61,826 bases of DNA from a virus: positions 1 to 61,826 of the IMG/VR virus record IMGVR_UViG_3300021957_000032. One strand, 5' to 3'. This document shows positions 10,501-16,349 of this stretch, piece after piece (position 1 is the first letter of the stretch; each line of letters begins with the position of its first letter). The notes below the pieces were generated by a model. It was given only the letters and a program-made list of their open reading frames with translations, did no database searches and was not told the origin of the DNA. A program made the translations under genes and the position numbers.

Positions 10501-11213
10501 GAGAAGATGAAGACGATCCTAACTTAAGTAGGGCTAAAAACGTTAAGAAAAAAAGAGAAGCTGAAGAAAAACAAATGATGAGCAGAATAACAGGAAGAAT
10601 TGGAAACATGATTGCAGATGTAGCAGTTCCTGTTCCTATTTTAAATGACGAAACTTTAAATCAGATAAATGGTCTTATGAGTCTTTTTCAAGAAGGCGAT
10701 GATAATCCATTTCAGTTTTTTGCTAAAACAGAGAAAAAAATACTTGACCAGGCAGGTACTTTAGGAATTGGGCCAAAGAAAGCTATGATTCTTAAAGATA
10801 TGATAATGACAATTCAATCAGGTGAATATACTGGGTCATACGCAGGAAAGTCTTATAGTAAAAAATTAACTCCTGAAGCTATTGACAAGTTAACAACTAT
10901 AGCTGTTACTTATGCTATGCATTCAGTAGGTGTGCCTTTTATGAATATGAGTGAGGTAGGTTATGTTTCCGAAAGAGCTTTCAAGAATATAACTAAAATG
11001 ACCGAAAAGAAGAAGAGGTATGACATTGAAGCTGATGCGATTGAAAGACTTAATGATAGGCAAATAAAAAACCCTAGCAGTATTTTGATAGAACAAGAAA
11101 TGAAGAAAATTAGAAAAGAAAACAGAGGAGATAACTCACCTACAAAACGTGATGATAAAACTTTTAATCCTAGTGGTAAAGGAAGTGGTTCATTTACTCC
11201 GAAATCTTTTTAG
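4584..11213 (+). CDS. Very large virion/ejected protein (2209 aa)
   Basis: The N-terminus has two copies of an EYTKSFDEFVQQYG-like repeat (about residues 12-26 and 46-58), then a Ser/Thr/Glu linker. Residues about 110-200 resemble a domain seen in large polyvalent phage proteins (GNWFSFPTIFQNEDGSF). Hydrophobic Gly/Ala stretches occur near 450-480 and 590-650, and an acidic T/E/Q-rich linker near 905-975. Long Lys-rich helices follow, and another hydrophobic patch lies near 1945-1970. Size and position suggest a cargo protein ejected with the DNA. No catalytic motif of a transglycosylase or RNA polymerase was found. The linker is GC-richer than its surroundings. Confidence 0.6.
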   Translation: MEELYNKLFEAGEYTKSFDEFVQQYGDAEKSEKLFKGLSQTGDYTKSFEEFKSQYGFAEKKNSNSTSEEVVTESTTNVETNPSSLDSSSTTTSVDIPLVEEPLVDFPNAPERKGVLENEDGSVSTHKMRTETDGKGNWFSFPTIFQNEDGSFVDMSEQAESDWESVYAEAKNRGEVIDFSKDKESAIKYGKGAWKQKYNANKKNNLLEESGYLAYVNDPERKKFMSILDTSSEPNPNVSDYLKKKYEKQYGFVNPETGKTEFKKESEVNPSLLEAIKEYDSMVGDIKAPNYVDVEIDDDDYSKLGNNVKNILRKQEIDVEDYLKWQKKNTRNETSVYKWMKKLLPNEEGDQYYEEKNAYEKVQSYKAAQLNQIAKRLGKIQSTMNLTSDRNELRKLEKEADEVRKEFYSKVQSVTETINDFPKFKEYTEDADLRRRKAMYLAAQEGGLSEGGQGMVELLSVTGNGLSGFATDILAGVPAFFDQRIATMGGDNKFDGKGVLKGLEEMLTNSAESLEASTGAVQRQAFIEGKPVFQGGKRYIVDGNGTVYDQNTNIRMDGIIPNDTIKKIVSLSKDVKETEVNWTGGSVLQGGVSTLVNLFALIRAGGKVKGTLGLKGPKAGALGMGIASFTSSVAGNVEDVRSQLVASGMTEKEALDIAVNAGQAIATLDGIFSGLAGGNEKLLIGFQGIKDQIKNLAVKKGKDFTVKQLVDKGKGLVKENAKELFIEELPVYFSEKGINHLVNRHIGNDVLNDKITKAGITETVVMTVGATSTLGAKKLLSGNKRANLVRLAAANVQDLQATLDVLVKEGSLTEIEASNAYTEIYNAQSAELKTQGTVKMTENIEPAADLLTERQNLINKKQGLEGPGKLDIDKQIAAVDQQLDALYEKDKIEVQEQLKKENDAIQEPSTEKQVLQDDAGSETVGKETEVGLPEVGKGDIESETTQQTETESETKTDQNVDTTTKTDSEQLTNTTSETEVMSVNKERVDSIVDGIVKKTKSRNVGESTNPQKVADNAIEYIKGSKLFEQSNDIERENIIRDVSKQLGVEIKPPTAKKLLGIKRIGKPKTIKVKSDYAAMKKDLQKEAKIARDAKNDVNSRRKGLQNAIDLVVKAGNITTKKANTLLKKVSNVNLYNAKKVQDVVDFTTRAMNDAEYSKKLDKAKSIQKAIKKKLKGKEAGLSDSAKKFSEVNPSNVADIDVYLEKANEVSKGLQPTRKPSKGELKVSKPFDIKKMDEYSKKEKELEAKRNYELAKESFQELTGLEPGDLTLDEMKKMMYEVDGNVKTDEAKEKFEKEKAATIDKAVKNAFKNTKINIKGAIESGDIKVTKEQKTLIDKFLNMNLDLMTTKQKMEALDSIVNFELNQSTGGMQAALSQQVGNLNMQKLKNKGIKSSEKSTSLGRLWNKYISTLPNAFELVFASQQKARAVMDAMGLDGIINGSAKAQTEGVNVENEYANSFGKKKMKSGIYFDLQNDTERGILAEVRRVTPGTETEQQAEFEKSKKLVKDSYEALLNSSDKIKIKKGEAIKEQYEKLLKDSKNIAEVESKADPVNLQGVEYVTDLWAKKYPELADVSLNVYNRNLGSDLNYTPRNFQKLKDAEDTRDITEPVFNPSGNKENAYDKETGVLKPTTKPNKLPKNKVLNLSFDSQNMNNYKAALTDIYTASSIQQVKGARQSKAFNEVFTNEGSKEILKDRVNNYVDSKRGKNYLDKSQKRFLRRLNKVATLGVSRVLGGPTQMLKQVIPIFNTGVNAGLVNTLEGTRLMFNPDVRKAINNSGLPIANRGIQSQADIENVDSRIGKKANTNTGKAIDVADKINKKTLEYFLVAPDVATAKASFIAYYLNAMNKKGVKTSEIDFTKPLDKEAAQFAQQQVDRQQNTSDQDLQGELFTDQNAGKQILRKTLFPFANFLLNQKTRMYSDVNTLSSKTTLPGDKTRAIKSLGGLAAETVTFNAVGLGITQMLSALAREVSGEDEDDPNLSRAKNVKKKREAEEKQMMSRITGRIGNMIADVAVPVPILNDETLNQINGLMSLFQEGDDNPFQFFAKTEKKILDQAGTLGIGPKKAMILKDMIMTIQSGEYTGSYAGKSYSKKLTPEAIDKLTTIAVTYAMHSVGVPFMNMSEVGYVSERAFKNITKMTEKKKRYDIEADAIERLNDRQIKNPSSILIEQEMKKIRKENRGDNSPTKRDDKTFNPSGKGSGSFTPKSF
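7523..7536 (+). repeat. 14-bp dispersed repeat, copy 1
   Basis: GATGAGTGTGAACA lies inside the 2209-aa gene and encodes MSVN in its reading frame. Identical copies are at 15702 (minus), 19235, 24262 and 27515. Confidence 0.85.
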
Positions 11214-11310
11214 GCTCATCTAACAATTGCTGAAGCTTTCTTATTAAATTATAATTAGGCTTTGGCTTGTATTTTTCTTTTAGTATTTGTTCTTTAATAT
11301 GATCTTTCAT
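11194..11310 (-). CDS. Small hypothetical protein, 38 aa
   Basis: An ATG at 11310 opens 38 codons (starting MKDHIKEQILKEKYKPK) ending at TAA 11194. It overlaps the end of the preceding minus-strand gene by 17 bases and the 3' end of the convergent 2209-aa gene by 20. The protein is highly charged and helical, and the sequence before the ATG is A-rich, as for real starts here. It may be the last gene of the early operon. It could also be chance. Confidence 0.4.
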   Translation of the reverse strand: MKDHIKEQILKEKYKPKPNYNLIRKLQQLLDEPKKISE

Positions 11311-11611
11311 TTTCTATTTCTTTTTGTAGGTTAGCTAAGGCTCTCCAAGCTACTTTAGCCGAGTGTCTTATTCCATCTGTATCTACAGTACCACATTCCA
11401 TTAAGTGCCTTGTAAGGGCATCTAATTCGTCTCCTGACTTATCTCTATCCCAATGTAATGGAAGGTCAGGGTTGTGTTGTTGTTGTCCTGCATAACTGCA
11501 TTGAGCTATTTCTCTTATAGCGTCAGGGAAGTACATTAAAACTCCTGTATAGATTGGAGTTTCTTTTCTTTCTTTTGCTTTATCCATAAAGCGCCATTCT
11601 GGTTTTATCAT
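11294..11611 (-). CDS. Nucleotide pyrophosphohydrolase-like protein (dATP/dGTP diphosphohydrolase N-terminal family)
   Basis: 105 aa from the ATG at 11611, whose A is also the last base of the previous stop (TAATG coupling). A longer frame from 11716 lies inside the upstream gene and is less likely. The pattern of a Tyr/Phe-Pro-Asp start, AIREIAQCSYAGQQQHN, W-D-R-D, then ELDALTRHLMECG...HSAKVAWRALANLQ matches the domain often annotated as dATP/dGTP diphosphohydrolase in phages. In this family the D/E and H residues bind metal. The likely role is hydrolysis of dNTPs to adjust pools. Moderately sure of family, unsure of substrate. Confidence 0.55.
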   Translation of the reverse strand: MIKPEWRFMDKAKERKETPIYTGVLMYFPDAIREIAQCSYAGQQQHNPDLPLHWDRDKSGDELDALTRHLMECGTVDTDGIRHSAKVAWRALANLQKEIENERSY

Positions 11612-12627
11612 TAAAATATATGTGTTAGTCTTGCAACTTGACCATGTTCTTTGGAGTGTATGAAACCTTCTACTGCTTTTACACCACCTATTCCATATCC
11701 GTTTCTGTGATGCCAAGAGTCTGTTCCACTTGGTGATCGTAAAGACTCTACAGTAATTCCATGATAGTCTTTACTAGACTTGTGGTGTATGTGATGAGTA
11801 TAAACATATCTATGTTTTGTTTCTGCCCATTCTTTAGAAAATTCATTTGCCATAATTAATGGTAGGTCAGCTAGCTTAGCTCCATCTCCATGGGTAGTTC
11901 CTATGAGGTTTTGTCCGTACATAAATCCTTTTCTGTGAGCAATGCTACAGTCAAATGTTATGTTCTTACATTTTCTAAACCAAGACTGTATTGAATCAGA
12001 TAACATAAATCCAGACATATAATCATGGTTGCTTGGATTGTATACAAAGTGTACATCTGCAACACTTATTAATGTTTCTAATATATCTACATAAAGTTTT
12101 TTAGCTGTAAGAAAATTATCATACCACATTCCATGCGTATCTTGAGGAGTTCCTGCTGTAGTAACTCGTTTAGGTGTATCTATATGAAGTATATCATTAC
12201 CTCCAACAAAAAGTATCTTATCTATTTTAAATCCGTTTGACTTTTGAAGTATACCTTGAACACCTTTCTTAACTCTTTTTACAGCTATCTGCGAATCATA
12301 ATCTTCACCTGTTTCAAAACTACTAGATAGTTTTCCAATATGAATATCTGCAGGATCAATAACTAGTAAGTGTCCGTTCTCGCTTTTAGTTCTTTGTATT
12401 TTCTTGTAAGAAGGCGAATGCTTATCCATCGCCTTGATAATATCATCTCTAAGTTCTTCAGGTGATACTCCTTTGTTTTTTACGTGAAGAGAAAAGTGTT
12501 TTCCTTTATGCCAGTAATGGTCTACATCTTTCATTGGGATACCCATTGCTTTACATTCTTTTTGTAAAGCTCTATCCTTTTGAATTATGTCATTCTCTCG
12601 CTCTGTTAATCTAGGTCTATATTTCAT
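11611..12627 (-). CDS. Calcineurin-like metallophosphoesterase
   Basis: 338 aa. It has the complete set of phosphoesterase motifs in order: DPADIHIGK (about 92-100), GGND (about 140), NPSNHD (about 196), THGDG (about 246) and YTHHIHHK (about 280). These bind two metals. The N-terminal 80 residues are charged and helical. The family covers phage DNA-repair exonucleases (SbcD/Mre11-like) and other phosphodiesterases. Placement in the replication block favours DNA processing. It overlaps the next gene upstream by 11 bases. Confidence 0.8.
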   Translation of the reverse strand: MKYRPRLTERENDIIQKDRALQKECKAMGIPMKDVDHYWHKGKHFSLHVKNKGVSPEELRDDIIKAMDKHSPSYKKIQRTKSENGHLLVIDPADIHIGKLSSSFETGEDYDSQIAVKRVKKGVQGILQKSNGFKIDKILFVGGNDILHIDTPKRVTTAGTPQDTHGMWYDNFLTAKKLYVDILETLISVADVHFVYNPSNHDYMSGFMLSDSIQSWFRKCKNITFDCSIAHRKGFMYGQNLIGTTHGDGAKLADLPLIMANEFSKEWAETKHRYVYTHHIHHKSSKDYHGITVESLRSPSGTDSWHHRNGYGIGGVKAVEGFIHSKEHGQVARLTHIF

Positions 12628-12805
12628 CTTCTGTTAATTTTTGCGTTTCACGCAAAACAGATTGAAGCTCTTTGATGCTGGAGTTTAAAGAATTGTAATC
12701 CTCATCCATCAATGATTCGTAGATGTCATCGGTTAGATTGTTAATGTTTTTCATTAACAAGTTAATAAAGTTTATTGAGTTTCGACTGTTCTTGTGTATC
12801 GACAT
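12617..12805 (-). CDS. Hypothetical protein, 62 aa, helical
   Basis: Asn- and Ser-rich at the start, then helical and acidic (LKELQSVLRETQKLTEDEI). It overlaps the metallophosphoesterase start by 11 bases, which suggests coupled translation. Its start codon lies in TGTCGAT, the same word found in the putative iterons. Function unknown. Confidence 0.55.
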   Translation of the reverse strand: MSIHKNSRNSINFINLLMKNINNLTDDIYESLMDEDYNSLNSSIKELQSVLRETQKLTEDEI

Positions 12806-12873
12806 TTGTGATTGTGTTTCTTAAAACTACAAATATTTGTTTAAAAATATATTAAAAGTTATACACAAAAAAA

Positions 12874-13104
12874 TCAGTCCATACTAAATAATAAGTGTTT
12901 TCCTGTCTTTGCATCTATTTTTGCTACAGTCTTGTAAATAGCTTTAGATTTCGCTTTTACCTTTTCTCGCTCTGTTTTAGTGGAATCAGTACCTAGATTT
13001 GTATACATTTCGCAATCAATTCTAAACAATTCATCTATTTTTCTTTTGTTTGACCAAGTTTTAAATGATAAAACTTTTTCGATATCATTATATTTATATT
13101 CCAT
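12874..13104 (-). CDS. Hypothetical basic protein, 76 aa
   Basis: Lys-rich with no recognised domain. It is preceded by an A-rich leader and lies 6 bases after the DnaA-like gene. The 68-base gap after it (12806-12873) is AT-rich and holds no clear -7 box. Function unknown. Confidence 0.55.
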   Translation of the reverse strand: MEYKYNDIEKVLSFKTWSNKRKIDELFRIDCEMYTNLGTDSTKTEREKVKAKSKAIYKTVAKIDAKTGKHLLFSMD

Positions 13105-13110
13105 ATTGTC

Positions 13111-13467
13111 TTAATTTATTGTTAAAAACTCTTCTTGTAATTCTTTTATTTCTTTTAATATTTGTTCTTTTCTAAAATTCCCCCTAGATAATTGCTTTAT
13201 AGTTTTATCATATGTTTCTTTAAAATAAGGGTCTGTTTTAATTAAAAAATCTACATCTCTTAGTCCATTTATAACTGAAGCATGGTTCTTCTCAAACTCA
13301 TTAGCTATTGCCTGCAGCGGCAATCCATGTAGGGTTCTTAATATATGATAAGCAATTCGTCTTGCATCAACAAATTCTCTTTGCCTGGTTTTTTCTTTTA
13401 TGTTTCTAATGCCTGAAGAATATTCAACAGCATCTATAACGTAGTCAAACAGCTCTCCTCTTTTCAT
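13111..13467 (-). CDS. DnaA domain IV-like DNA-binding protein
   Basis: 118 aa. Residues about 25-80 (REFVDARRIAYHILRTL, then GLPLQAIANEFEKNHASVINGL) follow the helix-turn-helix and signature layout of DnaA domain IV: a V/I-D-A-R-R-I-A helix, then a helix ending in N-H-A-S-V. There is no AAA+ ATPase domain, so it can bind DNA but not remodel it alone. A likely job is to recognise phage origin or operator sites and recruit host replication proteins. It overlaps the upstream gene by 4 bases (ATGA). Confidence 0.65.
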   Translation of the reverse strand: MKRGELFDYVIDAVEYSSGIRNIKEKTRQREFVDARRIAYHILRTLHGLPLQAIANEFEKNHASVINGLRDVDFLIKTDPYFKETYDKTIKQLSRGNFRKEQILKEIKELQEEFLTIN

Positions 13468-13775
13468 TTTATATTTATATTAGCGTTAATTGAATCTAGA
13501 TATTGGTCTACTTCTATATTATATACGTCAATAAGAACAATAGGCCCTTCATCATCTCTATAATAATCTATGGCAAAAAATACAGGCTCATTATTATCCA
13601 TATGCACGTGACCTGTTTTGTTTCTAATCTGCCCATTAGTTGATTCAATACCATACATTTTGTCAACTAAACTTGCAATTCTTATTGATGCTGGGCTTTT
13701 AAATTGTTGCATTTGCTCAATAAAATATTCATCTATTTCAAATTCCTCCTCTGTATACTTCTGTTTTACACCCAT
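13464..13775 (-). CDS. Hypothetical acidic protein, 103 aa
   Basis: Acidic, with Tyr/Asp-rich strands (FFAIDYYRDDEGPIVLIDVY). No family recognised. The ATG lies inside the 3' end of the VRR-NUC gene (38-base overlap), and the end overlaps the DnaA-like gene by 4 bases, so it sits in a tightly coupled set. Confidence 0.55.
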   Translation of the reverse strand: MGVKQKYTEEEFEIDEYFIEQMQQFKSPASIRIASLVDKMYGIESTNGQIRNKTGHVHMDNNEPVFFAIDYYRDDEGPIVLIDVYNIEVDQYLDSINANINIK

Positions 13776-14001
13776 GTTTTTCTAATTCTTTTAGTCTATA
13801 TTCTTGTAGAGCAGACACCCTGCCCTTTGGCTTTTTTACTTCTGAAAATATCACACCACAATTAGGTGGTATAGCTATAAGATCAGGTATACCATTCTTA
13901 TTAGTTTTAACTAACTTGATTACATAGTAACCTTCAGCTTCTAACTCTTTAATTCTTTTAGCTTGTATTTGTTGTTCAGTCATCTTGGCTTTCATAATCA
14001 T
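13738..14001 (-). CDS. VRR-NUC domain nuclease
   Basis: 87 aa. The pattern GIPDLIAIPPNCGVIFSEVKK (residues about 40-60) is the catalytic core of VRR-NUC, a PD-(D/E)XK subfamily: PD, then a hydrophobic strand, then E-x-K. The following helix (ALQEYRLKELEKHG) is also typical. Single-domain phage VRR-NUC proteins cleave branched DNA such as Holliday junctions, so resolution of replication or packaging intermediates is likely. It overlaps both neighbouring genes. Confidence 0.8.
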   Translation of the reverse strand: MIMKAKMTEQQIQAKRIKELEAEGYYVIKLVKTNKNGIPDLIAIPPNCGVIFSEVKKPKGRVSALQEYRLKELEKHGCKTEVYRGGI

Positions 14002-14161
14002 ACATAAAACCTATAAAAACTATTAGATTCATGCTTACTGATGAACATATCTCAATTACATCATGAAAATCGTGTATTGATAAATGAATATGTCCGACTA
14101 CCCAAAAAGGTATTGCCAGGTTTTGGCTAATCCAAATTAATAAAAATTTTATAAACTTCAT
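13976..14161 (-). CDS. Small membrane protein, 61 aa
   Basis: Two hydrophobic stretches, residues about 3-25 (FIKFLLIWISQNLAIPFWVVG) and about 40-55 (VSMNLIVFIGFMY), suggest two membrane passes. It overlaps the nuclease gene at 14158 by 4 bases and VRR-NUC by 26. Function unknown. Confidence 0.5.
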   Translation of the reverse strand: MKFIKFLLIWISQNLAIPFWVVGHIHLSIHDFHDVIEICSSVSMNLIVFIGFMYDYESQDD

Positions 14162-14610
14162 TGATTAAAAGTTCTAAAGTTACACAATTGCTTTGGTACT
14201 CTATAAAATACATCAGTTCCAAAACGGTGAACTGTGTTAACTTCTTTTATTTCTTTATACTTTTCTTGATAAATAATATCACTTGTACAATATAAAAATG
14301 AATTGTTTTTTTTACACAACAAAAAATAATAAAATAATCCTTCATTAGAATATTTTTTTTTCCTACCTAAAAAAGAAACTGTATCAAATGGATAACTACC
14401 TGAATCAGTAAAAAAAGTATTTTTAACTTCTGCTTCAATTCTATATTTTAATCCATCTTTATATGCAATTATATCTATATCAAAATCTTCTTGGTCTTTT
14501 TCTTCTATAATGAAATTCTTTTTTAATAAATATTTTTGTATTTTATTAATTGCAAACTTATCGTTTTCATCATAACTATCTTGTCTAAATTTACCAGCTT
14601 TAGTTCTCAT
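14158..14610 (-). CDS. Putative PD-(D/E)XK endonuclease-like protein
   Basis: 150 aa. After an N-terminal helix, DIDIIAYKDGLKYRIEAEVK (residues about 47-66) gives the strand-turn-strand layout D...E-x-K of restriction-endonuclease-like folds, followed by FFYFLLCKK-type hydrophobic strands. It is more AT-rich than neighbouring genes. It sits between the helicase and small coupled genes. It could be a Holliday-junction or restriction-like nuclease; no recognition module is seen. Confidence 0.5.
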   Translation of the reverse strand: MRTKAGKFRQDSYDENDKFAINKIQKYLLKKNFIIEEKDQEDFDIDIIAYKDGLKYRIEAEVKNTFFTDSGSYPFDTVSFLGRKKKYSNEGLFYYFLLCKKNNSFLYCTSDIIYQEKYKEIKEVNTVHRFGTDVFYRVPKQLCNFRTFNQ

Positions 14611-14613
14611 AAT

Positions 14614-15852
14614 TTAATTTAAAGTTAGCAAATCTCGTTTGAAATGATTTAAAGTATAATCTTTTTTCTTACTTACTGACTTGTATATTTTACTTTCTAT
14701 ACCACCTTCCGTAAAAATCCAGAACACTTCATTCTCTAATCTTTCTTTAGTTGTCATTCTATCTCTAGACTGCCAATAACTTGTGGCACTAAAGTCTATG
14801 TTATAATATATTAAATACTTAGCTTTTCGTAAGGATATACCCTCACGACCTGACACAATTTGTAAGGCTATAGACTTACTTGTGGTATCAAACTCTTCAA
14901 GATCCGTACATACTTGGTCTCCATAAACTTCCTTAATAGCATTAAGTTCTTCTTTAAACTTATAGAATATTCCTATCTTATTACAACAAAAATTATCGTA
15001 TATGTATTGAGCTTTAAACAAGTCTAACACCATAGAATTACCACTCTCAAACTTAACCGTACCACTATACATTTGATGCAGCTTCTGCATAAGCTTTACA
15101 CTTGTGTCTGCAAGTATAACCTCCTCAGAACCTTCAACTACTAAATCTTTTTTTAATTTAGAACATAGTGAATGTATTTTGTCTGGAGCATCAACAAACA
15201 ATACTTTTTCTTTAATAGAAGATTCAAACCCTGCCTCCTTCTGTGTATATGAAATAGTGTAAGGATTCATTTTATCAATAATAGTATCCTTAGCATTTGA
15301 ATAGTCGTTTACCATAAATCCTCCTATTCTTTTGGTAGTAACTGTTACATAATCTTTAGCAAACTTATAAAAGTTAGAATACTTATTGAATGGATTATTT
15401 GGAATTGCATATACTTGGTGGTACATTTGACTATATGACTCAGGGGTTGGTGTGCCTGAAAGCAATATAACATATGGTTTGTTGCTTCTTATAAGTTGAG
15501 ATACAGTTTTAGCTCTCTTACTTGGTTTTGGAAAAGCTCCCATCCCATGGGCTTCATCACAAACAACGGCATCCCAACCTCCTTGGTCGACCTTGTGAAG
15601 TGATTCGTAGTTGATTACTTGTAGTTCATAGCCTGGCTTCAATAAATTGTAATCAGATTCTATTGAACTTATTGCTCGCTTTTTAGTGATGAACAATACT
15701 CTGTTCACACTCATCATTTTATCTAAAATTCCTAGAGAGGTAAGTGTCTTACCTGTTCTTACTTCCATAGATAGATACAGAAACTTCTTAGTTAATAAAA
15801 CTTCTGTGCCACTATCTATAATGTTTTGTTGGTAGTCTCTAAATTGTATCAT
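14614..15852 (-). CDS. SF2 helicase, SNF2/DEAH type
   Basis: 412 aa. Motif I EVRTGKT (about 30-36), motif II CDEAH (about 96-100), motif III LLSGTPTPES (about 133-142) and motif VI-like QSRDRMTTK (about 366) define a two-lobed SF2 DNA translocase. There is no extra N- or C-terminal domain, and it is close to the usual length of small phage SNF2-like helicases. It may remodel DNA at forks or strip host proteins. It carries one copy of the 14-bp dispersed repeat, in its own sense direction. Confidence 0.8.
   Translation of the reverse strand: MIQFRDYQQNIIDSGTEVLLTKKFLYLSMEVRTGKTLTSLGILDKMMSVNRVLFITKKRAISSIESDYNLLKPGYELQVINYESLHKVDQGGWDAVVCDEAHGMGAFPKPSKRAKTVSQLIRSNKPYVILLSGTPTPESYSQMYHQVYAIPNNPFNKYSNFYKFAKDYVTVTTKRIGGFMVNDYSNAKDTIIDKMNPYTISYTQKEAGFESSIKEKVLFVDAPDKIHSLCSKLKKDLVVEGSEEVILADTSVKLMQKLHQMYSGTVKFESGNSMVLDLFKAQYIYDNFCCNKIGIFYKFKEELNAIKEVYGDQVCTDLEEFDTTSKSIALQIVSGREGISLRKAKYLIYYNIDFSATSYWQSRDRMTTKERLENEVFWIFTEGGIESKIYKSVSKKKDYTLNHFKRDLLTLN
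15702..15715 (-). repeat. 14-bp dispersed repeat, copy 2
   Basis: On the minus strand it reads GATGAGTGTGAACA and encodes MSVN of the helicase. It is the only copy in this orientation. Confidence 0.85.
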
Positions 15853-16081
15853 ACTCGTGTCTTATTTCTGTTAGTACTTGACATTTTTCATACTCCTCTA
15901 ACTCTTCAAAATACATAATCAAATCATCAACAACTTTTGTTGTGATGGGCTTCGTTATGTCGTGAATGAAAAAGCTATAGTCTGAAAATGAAAGCTCAGA
16001 AAAAGGCACTTTATAAACAACTATGTCATAGGAATTAAGCATTCCGTAATGTATTTCATCAAAATGATCAAATTCCTCCAT
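15839..16081 (-). CDS. Hypothetical acidic protein, 80 aa
   Basis: Rich in Asp, Glu, Tyr and Phe (EEFDHFDEIHYG; YFEELEEYEKCQ), with no recognised motif. It overlaps the helicase start by 14 bases and the upstream gene by 14, so expression is coupled to replication genes. An acidic helper or DNA-mimic role is possible but unproven. Confidence 0.55.
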   Translation of the reverse strand: MEEFDHFDEIHYGMLNSYDIVVYKVPFSELSFSDYSFFIHDITKPITTKVVDDLIMYFEELEEYEKCQVLTEIRHEYDTI

Positions 16082-16349
16082 ATGTTTGTCTTAAATAAAG
16101 ATATACTTTAGGTAGATTTTCTGCTGCTTTTTTTTGTGTTTTGTACTCAACAGAACCTAGTGTTTCTTTACTGTATAAAGTTAACCCTTTTTCTTTACAA
16201 TATTTGGAAGGCTTACCATCTGTAGATATGCCTCCCTTCCTAATTGCAATCTTACATCTACCACTATTATCTAGTGGTTGTATGTAAACTTGAAAGTCAT
16301 TATCTATGCACCACTTAAGGTTTTCGTTAAAATTCCAATTGTCCTGCAT
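16068..16349 (-). CDS. Hypothetical protein, 93 aa
   Basis: Mixed charged protein with a central basic part (GRCKIAIRKGG) and a C-terminal aromatic segment. It overlaps the end of the primase-helicase gene by 23 bases, a sign of coupled translation. No family recognised. Confidence 0.55.
   Translation of the reverse strand: MQDNWNFNENLKWCIDNDFQVYIQPLDNSGRCKIAIRKGGISTDGKPSKYCKEKGLTLYSKETLGSVEYKTQKKAAENLPKVYLYLRQTYGGI

Noticed and set aside
4584-11213. A virion RNA polymerase or lytic transglycosylase in the 2209-aa protein
   Set aside because: No DxDGD-type polymerase motif or clear transglycosylase/lysozyme motif was seen on reading.
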